Notes under the pieces: generated by a model
The model's input: the letters and a program-made list of their open reading frames with translations, nothing else
The model's database searches: none
Told to the model about the DNA's origin: nothing
Translations under genes and position numbers: made by a program
Part shown: positions 40,593-51,069 of the stretch, piece by piece
Layout: every line of letters begins with the position of its first letter
How positions within the stretch are numbered: the stretch's first letter is position 1
Origin: Ascoidea tarda (nom. inval.)
Lineage: Eukaryota; Ascomycota; Saccharomycetes; Ascoideales; Ascoideaceae
NCBI GenBank assembly: GCA_030560485.1
Contig: JAKTTS010000027.1
Span: 1 to 59,717 of the forward strand
DNA length: 59,717 nucleotides
Reading direction: 5' to 3'

Positions 40593-42889
40593 TTTACTTG
40601 TGTTTCTTAGATGCTTTTTTAGTTTGTTTGAGTACGTCATTTTTTTTTTTTTTTTGTTTCAAATGAAGTAGATTGGTGAGTGTTTTAGAAATGGGATGGT
40701 CTTTTTTTGAATAAAATCGCCTTGTTTTGAGACAGGTTGAAGATATTGTAAAAAGGGGAAGACAGAAATGGTAGTTGAAATGATTTTTTTAGGGTAGAAA
40801 AGAAGACAAACTCAATTCATGATTAGTTCTAGTGATAAATAATTAGTGGGCCTGTTTGGAAGAAGAAAAGGTGGAAAAAGTGGAAAAAAACTCAAAAATG
40901 GAGGTAGTAAGTTTAGAATTTCAACTTAAAATCGAATGGAAATAAGCTGAAGAAAAATCGTTGATAGCAATGCTCAAATATTGTTTTTACACTTCTGTTG
41001 CCATGATGTTGTTTTCTTTTGTTGTCGTTCTTTTTTTTTGAAATCAATAATAGCTGGTGAGTGGGTGAGGTATATGAAGAAGTTCTGGGTGTAAAGTTTT
41101 AGGTCTGAAGTTCTTCAAGTGATAGGATCTCAGAAAAAAGACATGGGCTATTGGAAGTTGGGAGATTGAAATGCAAAAAATTTGAAATTCGAGATGATAA
41201 GTGTAGGAATTGTAAATATCCCAAACCTACGAATTTATTGTTTTGAAGCAGTTTGAAATTCATTTCAGTCTATAGCAGATTTTGTTGAGTAGAAGAAAAA
41301 GCAGACGAAAGGAAGATGAGATTGATATTTTGATAATTTGGAGGGTGGGTTGAAACAGTAGCTAGAATTTCATTTTCATTTTCATTTTCATTTTCAGCTG
41401 CAATTTCAATGATATAGTGGCAATGAAGAGGCAATGAGAATAGCAAGAGTGAGCGTAAATCCTAAATGTCAAAGCAGAGCACAATAAGGCAGTGCTGCTT
41501 TCACAGTGTCAGTCTTTACAGAGATTACAGAGAGTTGTTTACTTCTTGACCCAAATGGATGTGTTTGCCATTCGGGCTTGTATTTGTTTTCAATTGTCTG
41601 CATTTGAACCATTTTGCTTTTCCTCATGATCTGTTGCGATTTGTTAGGGCAGATCAGTAGCAAAACAAGGACATAAAGTTAAGCACATAACCCAAACTCT
41701 CTTTTTGTCTCAAAACAAGAAGAAAACAAAACATAAACAAAAAAAGCACAGGATAGAAAGCATTGGGAGTAAGTGAGTAAACACAAACATGTTTTGGATA
41801 TATAGTCGAAGCATTGACCTGGATGATCTCTGGTTCAGTTGGACATACACCATCTATCAAGCAGAGCACCAAAACCGGTGGTGTCGATCGTCAGCCCAAA
41901 AAAGAAAGATGGCAAAGTGAGGATGTGGTGATCAATTAGTGCTCCATTTTAGACCATTAATTGGGTGTTGTGCTGGGTTCGTTTACTCGCATTTGTTTTC
42001 TTGTTTTCGCAGAGTTATTGGCTCGTTGCACAGCGTGGGATTAACGTTTCTGAACGTGCGAAAAGGGAAAGGGAGAGGTGAAATAACACAGAGGAAATTC
42101 CCTTACTCTCCAGCAATTGAAACTTGCAACTCCAGGCTTTCCCAATTGGCTCACTCGCAGTGACCAAAAGGACCTGCAATTTCAGCTCAGAAAGGTCTCT
42201 CGAAATCGCAGCTCCTGACTCGTGTCTGCATCTCCAGGCACCCCGCTGCAGTACTGTTTCTTCAGCGCGCACACCTGCAGCCGCTCGGTCGTTTGCGCTG
42301 GTGTGGCTTCGGGACCGGCGCATTGCTGAGCGGCGCTGCGTTGTCCGCGCTGAGTCGGGCTGCTCTGTTTGTTGTGCTCGGGGATCTTCAGGTCAATTTC
42401 AACTGGCGCCAACCTAATTCCACCACTTTGACCACCATTAGCGAATCCTAACTGCGACCTCCAGCTTTGTATCTGCTTTGGCCTTTTGCCTATTTTATGA
42501 TTTAACACTTCTCGATTGTTTTCATCTCTCTAAAATGTGAATTTCATATGGGTGCCCAGAATATTCCAATCACAATCACAATCACATCTCCTTTACTGGA
42601 TTTAAATATATATTCCCTATTTCCTGAGTTCTTTTTTTTGTTTTTTCTTCTTGCTTTTCTTCTTTTGTTACCTCTACATATTCTAGCCTTTTCCTGTTCA
42701 GCAATCCATTTTTAGGTTATCCTCAAGAATCATTTCATCTTTGATACCTGCTCTTTTCCTCCCCAGCACTGATTATAAAAAGGAAAAAGCCCAAAAACCA
42801 ATTCACTATATATATTGTCTACAATCATAACAACCAACTTTCCCTACTAGCGCCATTGGAAACTCGCCTATTTTTACAACATCCCCATA
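40593..42889. other. long upstream region of the wall-protein gene
   Basis: 2.3 kb without a recognisable gene. It contains (CATTTT)n at 41368-41396 and a conspicuous GC-rich island at about 42130-42400, with many CGG/CCG and GCGC elements in an otherwise AT-rich region. A TATA box lies at 42774. Overlapping frames on both strands of the island (for example 42124-42417 plus, 42015-42323 minus) show no motif. A promoter this long is typical of regulated yeast cell-surface genes. Confidence 0.45.
42774..42781 (+). promoter_or_regulatory. TATA box of the wall-protein gene
   Basis: TATAAAAA lies 116 bp before the ATG at 42890, followed by a pyrimidine-rich leader. The spacing is normal for a strong yeast promoter. 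Confidence 0.6.
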
Positions 42890-45457
42890 ATGAAGCTCTC
42901 TTCGGTTTTCGCCTTGGGCTCCATCTTTGGCTCTCTTGTCTCTGCCTACAACCTTGATGTTATCACTGCCTTCTTCAGCGATTTGGAACAGAATGGTGAT
43001 GACTACCTCACCTACATCAATGGTGGTTCAGCTACCATTCCCGCCGACGTCTTAAGCTACTACTACTCTGCTCGTACTTTACAAGGTGAAGAATTAACCT
43101 CAGCTTTAGAGGGGTTCCCAACAAACGATTTTGTCACTTTTGTCACCCAATTAGACTGGAGAAGCAGAATCTACACTGAAAACATTGTTGCAACTGTCAC
43201 CTTGGGCTCCCCAGCCCCTTTAACATACACCTACTATTCAACCGATGGTGAAGGTTCTACTGCAACTCTTACTTTGACTGGTGAAGAAGCTACTGTTGCT
43301 TCTGCTCGTGACGCTGGTATCACTGTTGTCACCAGAACTAATGTCGAGGTTGAAACCTTGACTGGTGCTTATGCTATCACCACTTTGGAAACTGACGATG
43401 AAGGTTCAACCTCAACTGTCGTCAATCTTTTAGGCGGTGCCTTTTACTTAACTCAATCCGATGGCTCGGTTGAAACTTTAACTGGCGCTGAAGCAACTAG
43501 TGCCTCTATTTCTGTTGCCTCTGAAAGAGCTATTGCTGCCTCTATTGCTGCTTCTGAAGCTTCTGAAGCTTCCGTTGCTTCTGTTCAATCCGAAGCCTCT
43601 GCCACTGCAGCTGAAACTGCATCTGCTGAAACATCTGCTGAAACATCTGTTGCTACCACCACTGCTGACGCCGATACTGCTCAAACCAGTAGAGCTGCAA
43701 CCACCGATGATGATAATGACTCTACAAGTGCTGGTGACAGAGGTATCACTCTTATCCAAACTACTGATTCCGAAGGAAACACCCAAACCATCACCTCCAC
43801 TACCAGTGATGACGATGAATCCACAAGTGCTGGTGACAGAGGTATCACTCTTATCCAAACTACTGATTCCGAAGGAAACACCCAAACCATCACCTCCACT
43901 ACCAGTGATGACGATGAATCCACAAGTGCTGGTGACAGAGGTATCACTCTTATCCAAACTACTGATTCCGAAGGAAACACCCAAACCATCACCTCCACTA
44001 CCAGTGATGACGATGAATCCACAAGTGCTGGTGACAGAGGTATCACTCTTATCCAAACTACTGATTCCGAAGGAAACACCCAAACCATCACCTCCACTAC
44101 CAGTGATGACGATGAATCCACAAGTGCTGGTGACAGAGGTATCACTCTTATCCAAACTACTGATTCCGAAGGAAACACCCAAACCATCACCTCCACTACC
44201 AGTGATGACGATGAATCCACAAGTGCTGGTGACAGAGGTATCACTCTTATCCAAACTACTGATTCCGAAGGAAACACCCAAACCATCACCTCCACTACCA
44301 GTGATGACGATGAAACCTCAACTAGATCAAGAAGCACTGTTACTGTTTTCGCAACCACCGACTCTGAAGGAAGTGTTAGACAAATCACCTCAACTGTTTC
44401 TGTTTCTGACGATGATGACGATTCCACTTCAACCAGATCCAGAAGAACTGTCACTGTCTACCAAACCACCGATTCTGAAGGAAACACTCAAACCATAACT
44501 TCCGATGTCTCTGCTTCTGATGATGCTGAATCCTCAACCAGATCTAGAAGAACCGTTACTATCTACCAGACCACTGACTCTGAAGGCAATGTCAGAGAAA
44601 TCACCTCCGATGTTTCTGCTTCTGTCACTGCTGCCCCAGCTACCACTGATGACGACTCTGAATCTTCTTCCACCAGATCCAGAAGAACTGTTACTGTCTA
44701 TGAAACCACCGATTCTGAAGGAAACACCCAAACTATAACTTCCGATGTCTCTGATTCTGAATCTTCCTCAACTAGATCCAGAAGAACTGTTACTGTCTAT
44801 GAAACCACCGATTCTGAAGGAAACACCCAAACTATAACTTCCGATGTCTCTGATTCTGAATCTTCCTCAACTAGATCCAGAAGAACTGTTACTGTCTATG
44901 AAACCACCGATTCTGAAGGAAACACCCAAACTATAACTTCCGATGTCTCTGGTTCTGAATCAGAATCAGAATCTTCAACTAGATCCAGAAGAACCGTCAC
45001 TGTCTACCAGACCACTGATTCTGAAGGTAATGTTAGAGAAATCACTTCCGAAGTTGGTGCTAGCTCAAGCACTGGTGTCAGATTAACTGCAACTGTTTAT
45101 GAAACTACTGATTCCGATGGTAACACCATCACTGTCACCAGCTTCCCTGGTTCTGCTTATACTACTACTTACACTACTGATGGTTCCACACTCACTGCTG
45201 TTGTTGAAGTTGTTACTTCCACTGACAGTGACGGTGACTTGGACGTCTATACAACTACTTCTCCAATTTCTAGAAGAAGATCAACTGTTTTCTTGACAAC
45301 AACCGCCGGTGCTGATGATGCCTCTGAAAGCGCAGCTGAAACTTCGACTCAAACTTCAGACTCTTTTGGTATTGCCATCAAACCAGTCCATTTCCAAATT
45401 CCATTTGTTTCTCTTGCTCTCATGGTTTTAACCACCTTTGTTTTAATGGGTCTTTAA
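42890..45457 (+). CDS. GPI-anchored cell-wall mannoprotein with tandem repeats
   Basis: 855 residues. The signal peptide ends at about SLVSA/YN. An N-terminal globular domain (about residues 20-110) resembles the SRP1/TIP1 (Tir/Dan/Pau) domain: ITAFFSDLEQNGDDYLTYI, IPADVLSYYYSARTL, LDWRSRI. A Ser/Thr/Ala stalk and about 14 tandem 33-residue modules follow, each containing TTDSEGN(T/V)xxITS. The C-terminus is a GPI signal: a small-residue region, then a hydrophobic tail (FVSLALMVLTTFVLMGL). Many Ser/Thr would be O-mannosylated. Dibasic-type SRSRR sequences recur in the second class of modules and could be Kex2-like sites. Codon use is of the highly expressed type. It probably acts in wall structure or adhesion; the exact role is unknown. 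Confidence 0.88.
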   Translation: MKLSSVFALGSIFGSLVSAYNLDVITAFFSDLEQNGDDYLTYINGGSATIPADVLSYYYSARTLQGEELTSALEGFPTNDFVTFVTQLDWRSRIYTENIVATVTLGSPAPLTYTYYSTDGEGSTATLTLTGEEATVASARDAGITVVTRTNVEVETLTGAYAITTLETDDEGSTSTVVNLLGGAFYLTQSDGSVETLTGAEATSASISVASERAIAASIAASEASEASVASVQSEASATAAETASAETSAETSVATTTADADTAQTSRAATTDDDNDSTSAGDRGITLIQTTDSEGNTQTITSTTSDDDESTSAGDRGITLIQTTDSEGNTQTITSTTSDDDESTSAGDRGITLIQTTDSEGNTQTITSTTSDDDESTSAGDRGITLIQTTDSEGNTQTITSTTSDDDESTSAGDRGITLIQTTDSEGNTQTITSTTSDDDESTSAGDRGITLIQTTDSEGNTQTITSTTSDDDETSTRSRSTVTVFATTDSEGSVRQITSTVSVSDDDDDSTSTRSRRTVTVYQTTDSEGNTQTITSDVSASDDAESSTRSRRTVTIYQTTDSEGNVREITSDVSASVTAAPATTDDDSESSSTRSRRTVTVYETTDSEGNTQTITSDVSDSESSSTRSRRTVTVYETTDSEGNTQTITSDVSDSESSSTRSRRTVTVYETTDSEGNTQTITSDVSGSESESESSTRSRRTVTVYQTTDSEGNVREITSEVGASSSTGVRLTATVYETTDSDGNTITVTSFPGSAYTTTYTTDGSTLTAVVEVVTSTDSDGDLDVYTTTSPISRRRSTVFLTTTAGADDASESAAETSTQTSDSFGIAIKPVHFQIPFVSLALMVLTTFVLMGL
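43703..44296 (+). repeat. six 99-bp tandem repeats
   Basis: Units begin at 43703, 43802, 43901, 44000, 44099 and 44198. Units 2-6 read as identical at the DNA level; the first differs near its start. Each encodes a 33-residue module. The copies must have expanded or been homogenised recently. Confidence 0.95.
44297..45110 (+). repeat. diverged 99-bp modules of the same family
   Basis: A further series of modules with the core TTDSEGN.. and the additional STRSRRTVTVY block. Three consecutive ones (from about 44670 to 44970) are nearly identical with period 99. The core motif and period are shared with the upstream array, so both descend from one module. Confidence 0.85.
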
Positions 45458-45987
45458 AATATTCACTGAAATAATTTTCTAGTTTTGTTTTTGTTTGTTT
45501 TTCTTATTTTTTTGTTTTGTTTTTCATCCTTTTTTTTTGTTTTGTTCTTTTCATTCTCTCCTTTTTTATTCCTAGTTTTTTTGTTTCTGTGTTTATTGAG
45601 CTATAAATTGGTGTAAAAAAAGATTACATATTAATATTAATCACAATGGATTCTTTTTCGACGTTCTTAATTCTTAATTAGTCAGTCTATGCTATGCTGT
45701 TTACGACTACCTTCATTCCTTTATATTTTCTTTATTTACCACTTTGTCTTTTTTTTGGGATCGCGTTATAGATATATACTATTAATCTATTCAATACTTG
45801 GTACTTTAAAAGCATCAAAACACAATCAAACTGTAACCTCTCAAATTACAAATTACAAAAACTAAAGCTGTGATTGGCTGCACGAGCATGTGATCTAGAT
45901 ATTTTTTTATTTTTTTTCACTCCATCGGTATTGATTTTCTTTCGTTTTCTTGCTTTGATTCTAGTGTTTATATCAAATACTGGAAAA
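45458..45987. other. wall-protein 3' region and DPH1 promoter
   Basis: Very T-rich from 45480 to 45600, with TTTTTTGTTTTG repeats. It is otherwise AT-rich. No gene is seen. Confidence 0.45.
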
Positions 45988-47292
45988 ATGCAAGTTGATA
46001 CTCCTAAAAACAATTTGGACACAGAGACAAAGAAGAAAAGAGTTCCCAAAAGACGATTTATAGGGCACAAGACTGGTTCAGATTCTCACAGTGTATCTAC
46101 CAGCAATGATTCAGACCACAAATTGCTAGTCAGAAGAACTGTCAAAACTAGAAGAAATCTAAGATTAATTACTCACATCCCCAAGGACATATTAGAAGAT
46201 AAGGAAATAAATGAAGCAACCAAACTCTTGCCTTCGAACTATAATTTTGAAATCCATAAAACGATATGGAATATACGCAAAAATAATAGCAAAAGAGTTG
46301 CATTGCAAATGCCTGAGGGTCTACTAATTTATTCTTTAATCATTTCTGACATACTTGAACAATTCTGCGAATGCGAAGTAATAGTGATGGGTGATGTTAG
46401 TTATGGGGCTTGTTGTATCGATGATTACACGGCAAGATCATTGGGATGTGATTTCATAATTCATTATGCCCACTCATGCTTGGTTCCTGTGGATATAACA
46501 TTGATCAAAGTATTGTATATCTTTGTCACCATAAATATTAACGAGAAACATTTAATCAGTACCATCAAGAGGAATTTTCAGGTTCAGGATAAATTAGCAT
46601 TATTTGGAACTATTCAATTCAATCCCACTTTACATTTAGTTAGACAGATATTAAATGAAGAAAATTATCAAATTATAACTCCTCAAATATTGCCATTATC
46701 AAAAGGTGAGGTATTGGGTTGTACTTCTACAAAATTGGATGAAAATGAAATAAAAGCGATGATATATATCGGCGACGGAAGGTTTCATTTGGAATCATCA
46801 ATGATTCATAATCCTAATATACCTGCTTTCAGATACGATCCATATTCTAAAAAATTTACTCAAGAATACTACGAAATCAAAGAGTTGATTGAAGTTAGAT
46901 CCGATGCTATCAAAAGTTGCAAAAAATGTGAAAAATTCGGATTGATTATAGGATCATTAGGTAGGCAAGGTAATTTATTAACAATTGAAATGATTGAAAA
47001 GGTTTTAAAAGAAAATAATAAAACCGTTATCAAAATTATATTATCAGAAATATTTCCTCAAAAATTATCAATCTTTGACGATATAGATTGTTTTATTCAA
47101 GTCGCATGTCCAAGATTAAGTATTGATTGGGGATATGCATTTGATAGGCCATTGCTAACACCATACGAAGCAATGGTCTTATTTGAAAAAGATAAAGGCA
47201 TAACAGGCGATTATTATCCGATGGATTATTATGCTAAAGATGGATATGGTAGAGGCAAAACTCCCTTAAATCATCATATAGAATCGAATTAA
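45988..47292 (+). CDS. DPH1: diphthamide synthase subunit Dph1
   Basis: 434 residues from the ATG at 45988 (S. cerevisiae 425). The frame is open further upstream without an ATG. With Dph2 it forms the [4Fe-4S] enzyme that transfers the 3-amino-3-carboxypropyl group of SAM to a histidine of elongation factor 2, the first step of diphthamide synthesis. The three cluster cysteines are placed as in the family: MGDVSYGACCIDD, HYAHSCLVP and VACPRLSIDWG. Also seen are VALQMPEGLL and a nuclear-type basic start (KKKRVPKRRFIG). It is convergent with the unknown membrane protein gene. Confidence 0.95.
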   Translation: MQVDTPKNNLDTETKKKRVPKRRFIGHKTGSDSHSVSTSNDSDHKLLVRRTVKTRRNLRLITHIPKDILEDKEINEATKLLPSNYNFEIHKTIWNIRKNNSKRVALQMPEGLLIYSLIISDILEQFCECEVIVMGDVSYGACCIDDYTARSLGCDFIIHYAHSCLVPVDITLIKVLYIFVTININEKHLISTIKRNFQVQDKLALFGTIQFNPTLHLVRQILNEENYQIITPQILPLSKGEVLGCTSTKLDENEIKAMIYIGDGRFHLESSMIHNPNIPAFRYDPYSKKFTQEYYEIKELIEVRSDAIKSCKKCEKFGLIIGSLGRQGNLLTIEMIEKVLKENNKTVIKIILSEIFPQKLSIFDDIDCFIQVACPRLSIDWGYAFDRPLLTPYEAMVLFEKDKGITGDYYPMDYYAKDGYGRGKTPLNHHIESN

Positions 47293-47462
47293 TATTTAAT
47301 GAAAATTGTTGTTATTTTTTTCAATTACGGATTATTTATTATTTATTGTTTATTATATAATAAATTTAAAATATTACATTGAGGATTTAAAGATTAATGA
47401 AAAAATAACACAAATTCAAAAATTTGAATACAAGTATAAGAAGTGAATTAACTGGATCGATA

Positions 47463-48344
47463 TTAAATTAATATTATGGCATCAGCCCTATTGCCGGTAT
47501 TAATATCAACCAAACACAAGGGTTCGTTATCTTTTTCAATTAGAACTTCTTCCTTTTTATGAAAAATCCTGATATCTTTAAGATCTATTTTCAACTTTTT
47601 AGGACCAATAGTATTTGAAAACTCATTATTATTATAAAATTTACTTTCGTAAAATAATTGCATGATTTTATTTCTCAAGAAGTTCAAAGTTGTGCCCAAT
47701 TCTGGATCTTTTTCATCATAGTCATCAGGAGCAAACTCAATGTGATATTTCAATGGTTTCTTCAACAATTTTAATGAGCTTGATGATTTATCTTGGTAGA
47801 ATATATTATATAATTTCTTCAAGTTTTTCTCATTAGAGGTATTTTCAAAATCAATTTTATGATCAATCAATGACTGCTTTTCAATGAAATTCAAATTGAT
47901 ATAAACGTGAGCACAGTGAACTGGTTTATAAACAAAAACGTCAGCAGTTGGGTGGCTCCAAATTTTTAATAAAACTCCAATTTCTAATATTACGTGGTAA
48001 AATATTATAGAAAATAATAGAATAATCGATAATATTGTAATAAATTTACCGGTTGGGGTTTCCATATGATATTTTAAAATAGTTTTTTTAAAGACGACAT
48101 TATCAGTTAATAGACTGTCTAATTTCGAGTAGTAATTCGAATAATTGGCTAGAAATAGATCTAACGAAGGAAATCGAAAATAGTTCATTACCTCTTTCAT
48201 ATTACAACAAGCAATAAACAATCCAGCAGTATTATAGTAGTATAGTAATAGTGCAATAACAGTATTACAATATGTTTCTAGGTATTCCAAATAAAAAGTG
48301 AAATTTATATTTTCCCATCGCTTTGAAAAAGTCGAAACAGCCAT
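47463..48344 (-). CDS. unknown two-pass membrane protein (293 aa)
   Basis: I do not recognise this protein. The ATG at 48344 opens a frame of 293 residues. Hydrophobic segments lie at about 25-46 (VIALLLYYYNTAGLFIAC) and 103-130 (FITILSIILLFSIIFYHVIL). The C-terminal 160 residues are soluble and of mixed alpha/beta character (VYKPVHCAHVYINLNF, LKIDLKDIRIF), ending GNRADAIILI. The two-pass layout with a terminal soluble domain suggests an ER or nuclear-envelope protein; this is inference. It is divergent from MAK5 across about 260 bp. Confidence 0.78.
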   Translation of the reverse strand: MAVSTFSKRWENINFTFYLEYLETYCNTVIALLLYYYNTAGLFIACCNMKEVMNYFRFPSLDLFLANYSNYYSKLDSLLTDNVVFKKTILKYHMETPTGKFITILSIILLFSIIFYHVILEIGVLLKIWSHPTADVFVYKPVHCAHVYINLNFIEKQSLIDHKIDFENTSNEKNLKKLYNIFYQDKSSSSLKLLKKPLKYHIEFAPDDYDEKDPELGTTLNFLRNKIMQLFYESKFYNNNEFSNTIGPKKLKIDLKDIRIFHKKEEVLIEKDNEPLCLVDINTGNRADAIILI

Positions 48345-48603
48345 CTCTTTCTCTTTTCAGAAACGGGAACGACCTGTGCGAAAGTCAACCCTACATTAGC
48401 CACATATTTCCTATTTAGGAGTAACCACCTAGATGGATTTAACAAATACATACATATGCATATAATTACATATGATTATGTAATACAGTCGCCGAATTTG
48501 TGGGTTTAGTTATATTTTTTTTTTTATTTTTATTTTTTTTAGTGAAATTTTGAAGATCGATTCATTGAAAATTAATTATTTCAAGCCCGATACAGAGATC
48601 AAA

Positions 48604-50919
48604 ATGCCTCCTTTTAAAATATCTGAAAATAGAAAAAATAAATTTAATGCTGCAAAGAAGAACAGGGTACTTAAACCAGGAAAAAAATTGAAAAAAATAA
48701 GACACTCTTCAAGTTCAAGACCCGAATCAAAATCAAAAGCCAAAGCTAAAGAATCCAAAATTATTTCAGCTGACAATTTAAAGTGGAAAACTGTTGATAT
48801 TTCAGGTGGTGCTGATTTTGTTGATGGATGTTACGGTTTAGAAGAAATTGACGGTGTTGACGTGAAAGTTGTGAGTGGGAAAGTTCAGTTTATTGTAAAA
48901 GATGATTCGAAGATAAGAAATGAAAATGAAAATGAAAACGAAAATGAAAACGAAGATAAAGATGAGATTCAGAATGAAGCAAATGAGAACGATAAAATAG
49001 AAAAAGACAATAATGCTCAAACTGATGGAGACCAAGATAATGATGAAAATATGGAAACAAACGACCAAATTGAATCCGAAGAAGTACAGAAGATAGATGG
49101 CCATGAAAGTAAGAGCAATAAAAAACAAAACAATAAAGCCAAGAACTCAAAGAATATTGTTAATAATGAAGATTCTATCCTTGAAGAGAATCTTTTCACT
49201 GAGAAAACAATTATTGAATTGGAGTCATCGAAAATCGATGAAGATTTTATCAGTTTGGAGGAATTAGAAATTCAATTGCCTAAATGGAAATCATTGAATT
49301 TATCTCCATACATATTAAATGGTTTATACAATTTAAAATTTTTTGACCCAACACCAATTCAAAAAAATTGTGTTCCAATAATATTACAAAGAAGAGATAT
49401 TATCGGGAAAGCAATGACAGGTTCCGGTAAAACATTGGCATATGGGATTCCGATTTTGCAAAATTATCTTAATATTTTAAAATCATTAAATGAACCATTG
49501 AAATCTAGCAAAAAGATTGATATTGATCATCCTGTTTCAATAATTTTTACACCGACAAGAGAATTAGCTCATCAAATTGTCAATCACTTGAATTCAATTT
49601 CCAAGTATTGTCCATTACCAAATTCAAATTCAATTATAAATATCACAGGTGGATTATCGATCCAAAAACAAGAGAGATTATTGAAAACGTATAATCCTGG
49701 AATAATTGTGGCAACGCCTGGTAGAATACTTGAGATACTAAATAAAGACACTTCAATTGCTAAAAAGCTTGCAAAAGTTGACATGATAGTTTTAGACGAA
49801 GCTGACAGGTTATTATTAGATGGTCATTTTCAAGAATTATTACAAGTTTTGGATGTGTTTAAAAGAGAAAGACCTAAAGGTAATGGAAAAACCAAATACG
49901 GATCATTATGGCAAACATTAATTTTCTCAGCAACTTTTACGAAAAGTTTGTTCTCTAAATTAAATAAAAATATTAAATCAAATGATCAGAAAACACTGAT
50001 TAATAACCAAGAAATTGTTGAGATGTTGAGAAAAAATTTGAACTTTAGAGACAAATCTCCGATTTTGGTGGACGTAAATCCAAAGGAGATGTTGGCAAGT
50101 CAAATTAATGAATACCTAATTGAATGTGGAGCACTAGAAAGAGATTTGTACTTGTTTTACTTTTTGAGAAATTATTTTGGTCTTATTTTAATTTTCACAA
50201 ATTCAATCGAGAGTGTTAAGAGAATCACATTATTGATGAAAAACTTAAAAATTCCAAACGTTTTTTCAATTCATTCATCAATGATTCAAAAACAAAGATT
50301 AAGAAATTTAGAAAATTTTACTAAACAATGTGAAACTATAACTAATAATAGTAGTCACAATAGTAATCGAAAATCATGTATTTTGATTGCAACCGATGTC
50401 GCAGCTAGAGGATTGGATATTCCAAATATCTCTTACGTTGTTCACTACCACATCCCTAGAAGTGCCGATGTTTATATTCACAGATCTGGAAGAACTGGAA
50501 GAGCAGGAAAAGAAGGAAATTCAATAATTATTTCCTCACCTACTGAGGTTTCAGGCGCGCTAAAGAGATTAAGGAAATTGTTGATAAATAGCAAGCTGAA
50601 TTACAAAAGCTTCGGTTTCAAAAATGATTTGAAGTTTTTGGACGTCAACATGAGCCAAGTAGTCAAGTTCAAGAACATAGTGTCAATTGCCAATCAAATC
50701 AGCGAATCTGAAATATCCAACAGCTCTCTTCAGAAGGAGGACACATGGATCAAAAAATTGGCAGAAGATTTGGATGTCGAAACAGACGACCTAGAGGACT
50801 TTGCTCAGGACGACATACTCACAAAGAACAGGAACAAGAAGGAGAACAAGCAGCTCAGTAAGAACCAACACAGAGCGTTAAAGGGCGAGTTGAATTTTTT
50901 GCTTCTGAAGTTGAAATAG
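48604..50919 (+). CDS. MAK5: DEAD-box RNA helicase Mak5
   Basis: 771 residues from the ATG at 48604, against 773 in S. cerevisiae. Mak5 acts in the nucleolus in 60S subunit assembly. The N-terminal third is charged (NENENENE run, Lys-rich signals) and includes the Mak5 block WKTVDISGGADFVDG. Helicase motifs are all present: Q motif FFDPTPIQ, motif I AMTGSGKT, PTRELAHQ, TPGR, DEAD, SAT, ATDVAARGLDI and HRSGRTGRAGKEG. The insertion between DEAD and SAT and the one before motif V are modest. The C-terminus is Lys-rich. GID8 follows in the same direction after 150 bp. Confidence 0.95.
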   Translation: MPPFKISENRKNKFNAAKKNRVLKPGKKLKKIRHSSSSRPESKSKAKAKESKIISADNLKWKTVDISGGADFVDGCYGLEEIDGVDVKVVSGKVQFIVKDDSKIRNENENENENENEDKDEIQNEANENDKIEKDNNAQTDGDQDNDENMETNDQIESEEVQKIDGHESKSNKKQNNKAKNSKNIVNNEDSILEENLFTEKTIIELESSKIDEDFISLEELEIQLPKWKSLNLSPYILNGLYNLKFFDPTPIQKNCVPIILQRRDIIGKAMTGSGKTLAYGIPILQNYLNILKSLNEPLKSSKKIDIDHPVSIIFTPTRELAHQIVNHLNSISKYCPLPNSNSIINITGGLSIQKQERLLKTYNPGIIVATPGRILEILNKDTSIAKKLAKVDMIVLDEADRLLLDGHFQELLQVLDVFKRERPKGNGKTKYGSLWQTLIFSATFTKSLFSKLNKNIKSNDQKTLINNQEIVEMLRKNLNFRDKSPILVDVNPKEMLASQINEYLIECGALERDLYLFYFLRNYFGLILIFTNSIESVKRITLLMKNLKIPNVFSIHSSMIQKQRLRNLENFTKQCETITNNSSHNSNRKSCILIATDVAARGLDIPNISYVVHYHIPRSADVYIHRSGRTGRAGKEGNSIIISSPTEVSGALKRLRKLLINSKLNYKSFGFKNDLKFLDVNMSQVVKFKNIVSIANQISESEISNSSLQKEDTWIKKLAEDLDVETDDLEDFAQDDILTKNRNKKENKQLSKNQHRALKGELNFLLLKLK

Positions 50920-51069
50920 AAAGAAGAAAGAAGAAAGAAGAAAGAAAGCGTTTTGGATATTAGGCTCGTTACCCGGACGAAGATAAGAGTGGAGGAGGAA
51001 TAGATAGAGAATAGCGTATCATAGATAAAGTAATACACAGCTCGAAACTGTCGTTTTAACTGGATCGAA

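Noticed and set aside
42015-42508. Frames on both strands of the GC island before the wall-protein gene
   Set aside because: Mutually overlapping, Cys/Arg/Ala-rich translations typical of random GC-rich DNA.
43703-44296. Regular repeat array as a possible CRISPR
   Set aside because: Direct tandem coding repeats without spacers, in a eukaryote.
43478-44498. Long frames antisense to and in a second phase of the wall-protein repeats (up to 332 codons)
   Set aside because: The 99-bp period is divisible by three, so one open unit makes the whole array open. They have no independent start context or family.
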